The notes under the pieces were generated by a model. The model saw only the letters and a program-made list of their open reading frames with translations, ran no database searches and was not told the origin of the DNA. DNA of 64,000 bases from Dyadobacter fermentans (GTDB lineage: Bacteria; Bacteroidota; Bacteroidia; Cytophagales; Spirosomataceae). The DNA is taken from NCBI RefSeq assembly GCF_019924045.1, contig NZ_JAHXBN010000010.1:1042424-1106423 (forward strand). Reading direction: 5' to 3'. Every line of letters begins with the position of its first letter. Position 1 is the stretch's first letter. Positions 17,368 through 24,902 of this stretch are shown in pieces. The position numbers and the translations under genes were made by a program.

Positions 17368-17724
17368 ATGAAAGTACTGATTGTTTTATTCGGTTTGCTG
17401 GCCTGGATAGGCTGCCATGATGAAAGTGGCGACATCAACGAACAGGTTTACGAAGCAGATGCAACCTGGACGAATATGCTTGCTACCGACGGTTGTTCAT
17501 GGCACTTCTCGATCGCCTCCAAGGATTCGACCTATTCGGTGCTGCCAAATGAAGCGTCCCGGGCGAAAATAGAGAAGGAACTGGGTAAGATCGAAGACTA
17601 TTACAGCTTCACTCCGGTCCATTTGAAATACACGCTGACAGGCTCAAAGGGCACTGTACAATGCGGTTGGGGCCGCACAGCAACGTATGACGAAATCAAA
17701 GTCGTCGAAATCCATAAAAAATAA
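17368..17724 (+). CDS. Small lipoprotein of unknown function (118 aa)
   Basis: The N-terminus MKVLIVLFGLLAWIGCHD is a lipoprotein signal peptide with the modified Cys at residue 16. The mature part has two more cysteines (DGCSWHF and VQCGWGR), which could form a disulfide in the periplasm. No family is recognised. The size and the single compact domain recall small Bacteroidota envelope proteins. It converges on the small gene at 17728 with only three bases between the stops. Confidence 0.7.
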   Translation: MKVLIVLFGLLAWIGCHDESGDINEQVYEADATWTNMLATDGCSWHFSIASKDSTYSVLPNEASRAKIEKELGKIEDYYSFTPVHLKYTLTGSKGTVQCGWGRTATYDEIKVVEIHKK

Positions 17725-17727
17725 TCC

Positions 17728-17958
17728 TTACAAATGGAGGATTTTCTTCGCCTCCTGTTCGGAATAATAAGGCATCAACTCCGCTTCATCAATAATCTCC
17801 TGCACCTGCTCTTCCGTGGCAGGTGTAGTTGCTTTAGGCTTTGGTTCCATGTGTTCTTCTTCGAACACAATCGTGCCTTTTCGTTGGAGGTTTTGGAGGA
17901 TTTCGAATACCAGTGCTTCCTCGGTGTCACGGACGGCTTTTACGCGATATGTTTTCAT
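17728..17958 (-). CDS. Small charged protein, possibly antitoxin-like (76 aa)
   Basis: The product from the ATG at 17958 begins MKTYRVKAVRDTEEALVFEI. An N-terminal beta-strand/helix region is followed by an acidic, proline-containing tail (EEEHMEPKPKATTP) and a C-terminal helix. An in-frame ATG at 17982 would add eight residues. The layout (small DNA-binding-like head plus flexible acidic tail) recalls antitoxins of type II systems. No toxin gene is adjacent, so this is only a guess. Function unknown. Confidence 0.5.
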   Translation of the reverse strand: MKTYRVKAVRDTEEALVFEILQNLQRKGTIVFEEEHMEPKPKATTPATEEQVQEIIDEAELMPYYSEQEAKKILHL

Positions 17959-18079
17959 GGTTTTACCTGGTTTTGATTCCAAGGTAGCAAAAATTGTACC
18001 GGGTTCTAACTTTTGAAGATACCTTGTGCAACCTGGGCGCCGGCTTTTACATCATTGATCAAACAAATCACAGAATCCC

Positions 18080-19123
18080 ATGAAAATTAAACAATTACTA
18101 ACTTTCGTCTTGTCTGCGCTATGTTATGTAAGTGCGTGTGCCCAGGGCGATGATGACAAACCTTACGTTACAAAAAACTTCAACGGCTCGTCCCTGAAAG
18201 AACTGCAGGTTGAAACCTCCGGTGGCTCCATTTCGGTATTGGGTGGTCAATCGGACGGTTTCAAAGTAGAGATGTACATACGCAGCAATGGCTGGAACGG
18301 TAATAAGCAATTGAGTAAAGAGGAGATCGAAGACCGCCTCGAAGACTACGACATACTGATCGGTACCGAAGGCAGCAAAGTGGTTGCCACCGCGAAAAGA
18401 AAAAGCAACTTGCAATGGAATGAGAAACGGAGCATTTCCATCGCATTCAAAGTGACAGCCCCGCGCAATGTGGCTACTAACCTTAAAACCAGTGGCGGAA
18501 GTATTAAAATTGCTTCGCTGACCGGGGCTCAAAACTTCCAGACAAGCGGCGGTAGTCTGAAAATCGACGACCTCGACGGTGTAATTCACGGCCGTACTTC
18601 GGGCGGCAGCATTGATGTGGCGCATTGCAGCAAGGAAATTAACCTGCATACCAGCGGCGGAAGCATTAAAGCCAACGAATTGAAAGGCAAAATCGAGCTG
18701 AAAACTTCCGGCGGTAGTATCGAACTGAACAAATTGAATGGAGACATCCTGGCGCATACCAGCGGCGGAAGCATTCGTGGTGAGGGCGTTGACGGTTCAC
18801 TCGATGCCGGTACCTCGGGAGGCTCGGTGCGATTGGCCGATGTTTCGGGCAGCGTGCGCGCCAATACCAGCGCCGGCAGCATCGAGCTGGAACTGAAATC
18901 GCTGGGTAAATATGTTGACCTTTCAACATCCGCGGGCAGCGTGCGCGTCACAATGCCGCTGGATAAAGGTGTCGACCTGAACCTGAGAGGTAACAGAGTG
19001 GCTATTCCGCTTAAAAACTTCGATGGCTCGGCGGAAAAAGACCGTGTTCAGGGTAAAATGAATGGGGGAGGAGTTCCGGTAACATTGTCGGCCAGCGCGG
19101 GTGGTGTTTACGTAAATCAATAG
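18080..19123 (+). CDS. Secreted DUF4097 beta-helix protein with TSGGSI repeats
   Basis: The 347-residue exported protein has a signal peptide ending near ACAQ (residue 19-22). From about residue 130 a 20-22 residue unit repeats, each unit carrying TSGGS(I/L/V) or TSAGS(I/V), about ten copies in all. This is the DUF4097 (adhesin-like) pattern, which folds as a right-handed beta helix with one repeat per turn. These proteins are envelope-associated; their function is poorly known. The repeats are highly regular at the protein level but differ in codon use, so they look old rather than recently duplicated. Confidence 0.85.
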   Translation: MKIKQLLTFVLSALCYVSACAQGDDDKPYVTKNFNGSSLKELQVETSGGSISVLGGQSDGFKVEMYIRSNGWNGNKQLSKEEIEDRLEDYDILIGTEGSKVVATAKRKSNLQWNEKRSISIAFKVTAPRNVATNLKTSGGSIKIASLTGAQNFQTSGGSLKIDDLDGVIHGRTSGGSIDVAHCSKEINLHTSGGSIKANELKGKIELKTSGGSIELNKLNGDILAHTSGGSIRGEGVDGSLDAGTSGGSVRLADVSGSVRANTSAGSIELELKSLGKYVDLSTSAGSVRVTMPLDKGVDLNLRGNRVAIPLKNFDGSAEKDRVQGKMNGGGVPVTLSASAGGVYVNQ

Positions 19124-19243
19124 CTACATACAATTAAGGTTCGCAAAATGGGCAGGCGGCTTACCGTCTGCTCATTTGTGTTTTAAAACCCGTTACCAAA
19201 ATGCCGGTGCTGCGTCAAAAGGAGAAAACAATCCCGACGACGT

Positions 19244-20467
19244 ATGTATCAGAGAATTTTAAATGGTTTAGTAGACTTTTTCGGAATATCCCGGAAGGAA
19301 GCGCGTGGTGCCCTGGTAATGATGGTATGCTGCGCGGTGATCATCTGGACGCCTTTCATTTTCCGACGCTGGATTTTGCCTTTCGTGCCGGCCGGTAGCC
19401 CGCCTCCTGAGCGGAGGGTGCTGGATAGTATTGCATTGCTTCTGGAAAAGCAGCAGGCAACAAAGATCAAGCCTCGCAATCGTCCTGCTGCCAAGGAGCC
19501 TGCTGCATTGAAGCCCGAACAAATAAAACTCGTCAGGTTTGACCCGAACTCTGCCTCGGTACGTCAGCTGATGGGGGTGGGTATTTCCGGGTTTCTGGCG
19601 GGGCGGATTGAAAGGTTCAGAACTAAGGGCGGGCGCTTCAACCGGAAGGAAGATCTGATGAAGATCTACGATTTCCCGCCGGACCTGTATGAGCGCCTGG
19701 AGCAATATATCGTGATTAGCGACCAGAAACCGAGGTTTGGGACAACGCAGCAAAGTTCTTCAAAACAATTCCCGCGCACGAGCGGTAGATATGAGGTAAA
19801 AAACAGCATTCAGGTATTCGACATTAACCAATCCGATACGACCGAGCTGATCCGTCTGAAAGGGATCGGCAGCAAGCTGGCGCTGCGAATTGTGAAGTTC
19901 CGTGACGGGCTGGGTGGTTTCCATTCTACCGAGCAGTTCAGCGAGGTTTACGGGCTGGATTCTCTTGCCTTATCCGAGTTGAAGCGCTTCGCGAAGGTGG
20001 GTAGCGCGGTTAAAAAGATCAACATTAATACTGCTACCGTGGAGGAACTTGGGCGGCATCCCTACCTGAGGAACAGAAAGCAAATGCAGGTGTTGATCAA
20101 CTATCGTACACAGCACGGGCCGTTCCGTTCGCTGGAAGAGTTGCGGAATGTAAAAGTGCTGGATCAGGGGATGATACAAAAAGCCGGGCCATACCTGTCG
20201 TTCTTATGGTATGGCCCCGTTTGGAGAACCCGGTTAGGAGAATATCTGTTGTTAGAAGTTGGGTTTCAGGAGGTATTTCGAATAGAATGTATCGATCACT
20301 TTCACGGCCTCGTCAGGGGTGTCTACCAGACTGATCAATTTCAAATCTTCCGGATTGATATTATGCTCGGTCAGCATGGTTCCTTTGATCCATTCGATCA
20401 GACCCGACCAATAGGCAGTGCCCACAAGCACAATGGGGAAACGGCCGATTTTTTTGGTCTGGATTAA
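19244..20467 (+). CDS. Helix-hairpin-helix (ComEA-like) protein with an extended tail
   Basis: One N-terminal membrane helix (about residues 23-47) is followed by three helix-hairpin-helix modules near residues 104-160, 195-245 and 262-320. All three carry the DxNxA/LxGIG-type pattern of ComEA proteins, which bind DNA without sequence preference. The third module ends PYLSF at residue 320, where such proteins normally stop. Here the next codon is TTA, one base away from TAA. The frame then runs 86 more residues, 72 of them antisense to the LOG-family gene. The tail is low in family resemblance and is probably the result of a lost stop codon (or a sequencing error). Confidence 0.8.
   Translation: MYQRILNGLVDFFGISRKEARGALVMMVCCAVIIWTPFIFRRWILPFVPAGSPPPERRVLDSIALLLEKQQATKIKPRNRPAAKEPAALKPEQIKLVRFDPNSASVRQLMGVGISGFLAGRIERFRTKGGRFNRKEDLMKIYDFPPDLYERLEQYIVISDQKPRFGTTQQSSSKQFPRTSGRYEVKNSIQVFDINQSDTTELIRLKGIGSKLALRIVKFRDGLGGFHSTEQFSEVYGLDSLALSELKRFAKVGSAVKKININTATVEELGRHPYLRNRKQMQVLINYRTQHGPFRSLEELRNVKVLDQGMIQKAGPYLSFLWYGPVWRTRLGEYLLLEVGFQEVFRIECIDHFHGLVRGVYQTDQFQIFRIDIMLGQHGSFDPFDQTRPIGSAHKHNGETADFFGLD
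20186..20217 (-). terminator. Terminator hairpin inside the end of the HhH gene
   Basis: GGGCCATACC (20186-20195) and GGTATGGCCC (20208-20217) form a perfect 10-bp stem. Read on the minus strand it is followed by GGCTTTTTG, so it suits the LOG-family gene ending at 20252. It overlaps the last codons of the third HhH module. Confidence 0.75.
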
Positions 20468-21031
20468 CGTCATCGCCTCGAAAAGTTCGTCGAGTGTACC
20501 GAAGCCCCCCGGCATGACGATGAAGCCTTGCGAGTACTTGACGAACATGACTTTCCGCACGAAGAAGAAATCGAAGTTGATGCTCTTGTCGTGATCAATG
20601 TACAGGTTGCTGTGCTGCTCGAATGGCAGTTTGATGTTCAGCCCGACAGACTTACCACCCTGCTCGAATGCACCTTTGTTACCGGCCTCCATAATACCGG
20701 GCCCGCCGCCGGTGATTACACCGTAGCCGTGACGAACGAGTTTCGCCGCAATTTCTTCCGCGGTTTTATAATGGGGGTTGTCGGGCAATGTACGGGCGGA
20801 ACCGAAAATGGAGACGCACGGGCCGATTTTAGCCAGTTTGTCAAATCCTTCCACGAATTCGGCCATTACTTTGAATACAACCCATGAGTCGGCACTCTTG
20901 ATTTCGTTCCAGTTGCGGTCTTCAAACGCCTCCTTGATCCTTTTCTCATCTTCCGGGACCGCCGGATTGAGGAGAGAAACATCCACTAATTCTCCGTTGG
21001 TAGGTTTTACTTCTTCACTCATATTTAGCAT
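20252..21031 (-). CDS. LOG-family (TIGR00730) nucleotide 5'-monophosphate phosphoribohydrolase-like protein
   Basis: The 259-residue Rossmann-fold protein carries both family motifs: GGGPGIMEAGN (108-118) and PGGFGTLDE (174-182). LOG proteins split the base from nucleoside 5'-monophosphates (cytokinin-type or AMP), and older databases call them lysine decarboxylases in error. No lysine decarboxylase motif is present. The long N-terminal extension before the Rossmann core is usual for the Bacteroidota group. The start may be the Met at codon 4 (21022). The promoter region is shared with rpiB on the other strand. Confidence 0.9.
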   Translation of the reverse strand: MLNMSEEVKPTNGELVDVSLLNPAVPEDEKRIKEAFEDRNWNEIKSADSWVVFKVMAEFVEGFDKLAKIGPCVSIFGSARTLPDNPHYKTAEEIAAKLVRHGYGVITGGGPGIMEAGNKGAFEQGGKSVGLNIKLPFEQHSNLYIDHDKSINFDFFFVRKVMFVKYSQGFIVMPGGFGTLDELFEAMTLIQTKKIGRFPIVLVGTAYWSGLIEWIKGTMLTEHNINPEDLKLISLVDTPDEAVKVIDTFYSKYLLKPNF

Positions 21032-21035
21032 TCAA

Positions 21036-21075
21036 TTGAGTTGTTGATCAGTATAATGGTAACTTTGTACCATTA
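21036..21075 (+). promoter_or_regulatory. rpiB promoter with 8-6-8 inverted repeat over the -7 element
   Basis: TTG at 21036-21038 (-33) and TAACTTTG at 21060-21067 (-7) are 21 bp apart. TAATGGTA (21054-21061) and TACCATTA (21068-21075) form a perfect inverted repeat whose six-base centre is most of the -7 element. A repressor bound there would block the promoter directly. The regulator is unknown. Confidence 0.65.
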
Positions 21076-21148
21076 ACCCAATAATAAAAAACTTTTCACT
21101 CTGTCCGCTTTCGCTAACGAACGGTGGACTGTAATTAACAAAAAAGTA

Positions 21149-21580
21149 ATGAGAAAAATTGCTATCGGCTCCGATCACGCAGGTTTCCCCTACAAGCAGC
21201 CGGTTATCGACTGGCTTACCACCAATGGTTTCGAAGTAAAGGATTTCGGAACATACAGTGCAGACTCGGCGGATTACGCGGATTTCGCGCATCCGGTGGC
21301 CAGCGGTGTGGAAAGCAAGGAGTTCGAAAAGGGCGTGTTGCTTTGTGGAAGCGGACAGGGCGTGTGCATTACCGCGAACAAGCACCAGGGCGTGCGCGCT
21401 GCGCTCGTGTGGGATTTGCCGCTTGCGCCTTTGGCCCGCCAGCATAATGATGCGAATGTGATTTGTTTTCCCGTGCGGTTTATTGAGCTGGAAACGGCTC
21501 TGGCCAGCCTGGCAGCATTTTTAAGTACTGAATTCGAAGGAGGCCGTCACCAGACGCGCGTCGACAAGATTTCGTGCTAG
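21149..21580 (+). CDS. rpiB: Ribose 5-phosphate isomerase B
   Basis: The 143-residue cytoplasmic enzyme interconverts ribose 5-phosphate and ribulose 5-phosphate in the pentose phosphate pathway. The RpiB/LacAB motifs are clear. GSDHAG lies at 7-12, with Asp9 and His10 in the phosphate/ring-opening site. Cys66 is the enediolate base, in LLCGSGQG. NKHQGVRAAL follows. Length is normal for RpiB. Its stop codon overlaps that of the convergent membrane-protein gene by sharing a CTAG (21577-21580). Confidence 0.95.
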   Translation: MRKIAIGSDHAGFPYKQPVIDWLTTNGFEVKDFGTYSADSADYADFAHPVASGVESKEFEKGVLLCGSGQGVCITANKHQGVRAALVWDLPLAPLARQHNDANVICFPVRFIELETALASLAAFLSTEFEGGRHQTRVDKISC

Positions 21581-22989
21581 TAAGCTCTTTGGTAAATACC
21601 TTTCCAGGGGCTTAGGATATATTGCTTTTTCAATGCCGGAACCCGGTTCAGGAGTTTCGGCATGATATTCACCTTGTCGATCACATATTCGGGCGGATCT
21701 TTGCGGAAATTGTCATAGACGTGGATCACGCTGTCGAAATTATCGAGGTTCTGCAAATCGTAGCTCGCCAGTTCCCAGTTGAGGTAGGGGGTGGCCGTGA
21801 GATTATTGATGTACTCCCCTGAATTTTGTCCTAAAACCAGAATGCGCTTGTTCTGGATCTGCTCCGGCAAACTGGCCGGCTTGGCCCGCAGGTTTTCCAG
21901 CTTACCCATTGAAATGCCGGGCAACACGCCCCTAAGACCCTGATATTGTATCAAAATGATCATCGCGCCCATGAGCGTGAACTGTAATTCATCTGCCCAG
22001 CTGTTCTTTTTGAAACTCTGGAAGTAGTGCGTGGCGAAGAATGCCGCCGGCGGAATGAAAATCACGAATTGCATAGGCGCCAGGAATTGCATCAACGGGA
22101 TCGTAAATACCGCGGCGATAAACCACAGCGCCATTACCTGCTGAATGCGCGTCTGGTAGTTCACGAACCGGAGCGTCGTGAAAATTCGCATAAAACCCAT
22201 GATCCCGAATCCTAGCGGCAGCAGCAGCGATGCAAGCAGGGATGAAAAGTCGTTGAGGTTATATTGCTTTACCTGAAATACCGAGGTGAGCAGGTTCCGG
22301 TTCAGGCTCTCCATGCCGTTGTTCAGGTAGAAAAACAACACGACCATCAGCAGCGGAAATATCGAACCGAAGAGGCCCAGCAAATGGTGGCGGAAAGTGG
22401 AACCCGTATAGAACAGCAATGCTAAAAATGCCCAGACCATGAAAAGCGACGCGGGCAGGTAAAACAGTGTAGCGATACCAATGTAAAGCCCCAGTTCGAA
22501 AACCTGCGTGGTTACCTCCCTCCTGACCAGCATCTTCACAATGGAGCCGAATGCGAACAGCAGGAAAGTATTGGCCAACAACATAGGCGACAATGTGCCC
22601 ATATCGAAAGAAATATTCAGAAACAGTGCGTACAATGCACCAGGCAGGAACGTGCGCTCAGGGAAAACGTCGCGGGAGTGGATAACGTAGTTGAAATACA
22701 ATATCTGCACAAGCGAAACGCCCATGGCTGCGAGCTGATAAACCCATTGTGCCCTGCCGAAGAGGCTGTCGATGAGCCAGTAAGTAAGGCCCGAGAACGG
22801 GCTTACGTTGTCCCACACATCGCGGTAGAGCATAAACCCGCGTCCCATTTGCTCACCCACGAGCATCCAGCTCAGCTCGGGTATCAGCAACGGCGCCCCA
22901 CCCAGGAAAAAAGGGAGACGGAGCAGCAGGAAGAATACTACTAAACTGATGGTCTGGTACCGTGCATTTACGCGAAAAAAACTAAGCAA
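21577..22989 (-). CDS. Polytopic membrane protein of unknown function (470 aa)
   Basis: Roughly ten hydrophobic helices occupy residues 15-345, followed by a soluble C-terminal part of about 120 residues containing RILVLGQNSGEYINNL. The layout (membrane part, then small alpha/beta domain) resembles Bacteroidota multipass proteins distantly similar to GT39-type glycosyltransferases. I do not see a clear catalytic motif, so function is open. It is monocistronic and converges on rpiB with a four-base overlap. Confidence 0.75.
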   Translation of the reverse strand: MLSFFRVNARYQTISLVVFFLLLRLPFFLGGAPLLIPELSWMLVGEQMGRGFMLYRDVWDNVSPFSGLTYWLIDSLFGRAQWVYQLAAMGVSLVQILYFNYVIHSRDVFPERTFLPGALYALFLNISFDMGTLSPMLLANTFLLFAFGSIVKMLVRREVTTQVFELGLYIGIATLFYLPASLFMVWAFLALLFYTGSTFRHHLLGLFGSIFPLLMVVLFFYLNNGMESLNRNLLTSVFQVKQYNLNDFSSLLASLLLPLGFGIMGFMRIFTTLRFVNYQTRIQQVMALWFIAAVFTIPLMQFLAPMQFVIFIPPAAFFATHYFQSFKKNSWADELQFTLMGAMIILIQYQGLRGVLPGISMGKLENLRAKPASLPEQIQNKRILVLGQNSGEYINNLTATPYLNWELASYDLQNLDNFDSVIHVYDNFRKDPPEYVIDKVNIMPKLLNRVPALKKQYILSPWKGIYQRAY

Positions 22990-23060
22990 GCGGCTGGTGG
23001 ATTAGGTATCTTATGGGAATAAGTTTCACGAAATTACAATGCCGGGTTCTACAAAAACAA

Positions 23061-23086
23061 AATAAGTATGGATATTTGTACTTATT
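23061..23086. repeat. 8-10-8 inverted repeat upstream of rbfA
   Basis: AATAAGTA (23061-23068) and TACTTATT (23079-23086) are perfect reverse complements. The site lies in the divergent space between the membrane-protein gene and rbfA and may be an operator. Confidence 0.45.
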
Positions 23087-23194
23087 GAAAGGAGAGAGGG
23101 AATGATTTAGGAGATGTTGGTTTACATCATCCTAACTGGTGAACCAGGATGTGCGGTCAGGACCGGCTAAACCCCTCCGTTTAACATTTAAGAC

Positions 23195-23578
23195 ATGGAA
23201 TCGAAAAGACAACAAAAAGTAGGCAGACAAATACAAAAAGACCTGGGCGAGATTTTCCAGAAGGATGCCCAGCATTTAACAAGTGGTGCTTTTGTAACGA
23301 TCACGGCCGTGCGGGTAACGCCCGACCTGAGCATTGCGCGCGCGTACCTGAGTTTCCTGCCCGATAAAAACAAAACCATGCTGCTGGAAACGATCCGGGA
23401 AAATACCCGTTTCATCCGCCAGAAACTCGCCGAGCGTGTCCGCCACCAGCTAAGGATCGTTCCGCACCTGCAATTCTATATCGACGACACTGCCGAATAC
23501 GCAGCTAAAATGGATCAGTTGTTCGCGGATCTGGTGATCCCGCCGGCACAGCCCGACGAGGAGGAAGATAGCTACTGA
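23195..23578 (+). CDS. rbfA: 30S ribosome-binding factor A
   Basis: The 127-residue protein has the KH-like RbfA fold. It opens with RQQKVGRQIQKDLGEIFQ and continues with VTITAVRVTPDLSIARAYLS and RHQLRIVPHLQFYIDDTAEY. RbfA helps mature the 5' end of 16S rRNA and is needed for growth in the cold. Length is normal with an acidic C-terminal tail. The LolC/E-type permease gene follows 16 bases downstream, so the two are likely cotranscribed, an arrangement I have seen in Bacteroidota. Confidence 0.95.
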   Translation: MESKRQQKVGRQIQKDLGEIFQKDAQHLTSGAFVTITAVRVTPDLSIARAYLSFLPDKNKTMLLETIRENTRFIRQKLAERVRHQLRIVPHLQFYIDDTAEYAAKMDQLFADLVIPPAQPDEEEDSY

Positions 23579-23594
23579 TTTCAAGTTCGAGCCC

Positions 23595-24821
23595 ATGGAC
23601 ATTTCCTACCGGATTGCCGTTCGCTATTTTTTTTCGCGTAACAAAAGGAGTTTCATCAGTCTGATCGCGCGCATTGCCATGGCCGGTGTGGCGGTCGGGA
23701 CGATGGCTATGGTGGTGGTATTGTCGGTGTTCAACGGCATGGAGGACCTCAACCGTAAAATCTTCCAAACTTTCGATTCGGATGTACGCATTGTGCCCGC
23801 GGAAGGTAAGCGGTTCAAAATGACGCCTGCATTGATGCATGAACTGAAAGCGGTAAAGGGCGTCAAGTTGGTCACGAAGGTGATCGAAGATAATGCATTG
23901 GCACGCTATGGAAGTCAGCAAACCATTATCCGTTTGAAAGGCGTCGATAGTACATTCGAACAGCAGAAACAGCTCGACACCGCCATTATTGAAGGCTCGG
24001 TGAAGCTCGTCGGGGAAAATGGCTCACCCTATGCAATCATTGCGGAAGGTATCCGGAATGCATTGTCCATCTCTCTCGAAGACATATTCACGCCACTCGA
24101 ATTGCTGTACCCGCGAACCGGGACGAAGACGCTTAATCTGACCTCCCCTGAGGCATTCAATCAATTGAACCTGCGCCCTGGTGGTGTGTTTTCTATCGAA
24201 TCCCGTTACGACGATTATATCATTGCCCCTTTGAAGCAGGTTGAAAGCCTGATGGGGTATAACGGAGAGCTCACGGCGCTGGAAATTTACATTGCGCCAG
24301 GCTATACCGAGAAGGACGTGAGTGAGGAAATCGGGGCGAAGCTGGGCAAGACTTTTGTAGTGAAAGACCGGGATTCGCTGAATGCGGATTTGCTCCGGGC
24401 AATAAAATTGGAAAAGCTTTTTGTGGCAGTCACCCTTTCGCTGATTATTTTAGTAGCCGCAATCAATATCTTTTTCTCGCTCAGTATGTTAGCGATCGAG
24501 AAAAAGAAGGATGTTGCGATGCTCTTCGCGATGGGTGCAACGCAGGCGCTGGTCCGGAGGATCTTTTTGGCCGAAGGGGCGATTGTAGCATTTTCGGGTG
24601 CCATCGCGGGGCTTTTGGGCGGTGTTGTGATTTGCTGGCTGCAAATGCGGTACGGCCTTGTTTCGATGGGTATGACCACTTCGCTGGTGGATGCCTATCC
24701 CGTTAAATTAATTTGGGAAGACATACTCTACACGGGCGTAATTGTCGTTATGATAACTATGGTTGTTTCGTACGTCCCGGCCAGAAGGGCCGCAGAGGCG
24801 GGTGCGCTGCTGCGGATGTAG
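23595..24821 (+). CDS. LolC/LolE-type lipoprotein-releasing permease
   Basis: This 408-residue protein is the short FtsX-family permease with four membrane helices: one near residue 25-48, then three in the last 140 residues. The coupling segment is AIEKKKDVAMLFAMGA, and the protein ends VPARRAAEAGALLRM. That is the layout of LolC/E, which with the ATPase LolD extracts lipoproteins from the inner membrane for transfer to LolA. The ATPase is not encoded nearby. It is quite different from the 800-residue permeases elsewhere in the window. It follows rbfA closely. Confidence 0.88.
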   Translation: MDISYRIAVRYFFSRNKRSFISLIARIAMAGVAVGTMAMVVVLSVFNGMEDLNRKIFQTFDSDVRIVPAEGKRFKMTPALMHELKAVKGVKLVTKVIEDNALARYGSQQTIIRLKGVDSTFEQQKQLDTAIIEGSVKLVGENGSPYAIIAEGIRNALSISLEDIFTPLELLYPRTGTKTLNLTSPEAFNQLNLRPGGVFSIESRYDDYIIAPLKQVESLMGYNGELTALEIYIAPGYTEKDVSEEIGAKLGKTFVVKDRDSLNADLLRAIKLEKLFVAVTLSLIILVAAINIFFSLSMLAIEKKKDVAMLFAMGATQALVRRIFLAEGAIVAFSGAIAGLLGGVVICWLQMRYGLVSMGMTTSLVDAYPVKLIWEDILYTGVIVVMITMVVSYVPARRAAEAGALLRM

Positions 24822-24902
24822 CAATGGCTTGAAAACACCAGAAAATCGTTTATTAACTTATTTACATTGACTTACTTCCTAGCAATCAATCAGAAAGCGG
24901 AT

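Noticed and set aside
20252..21031. Annotation as lysine decarboxylase.
   Set aside because: The GGGPG and PGGxGT motifs are those of LOG phosphoribohydrolases; the decarboxylase label is an old database error.
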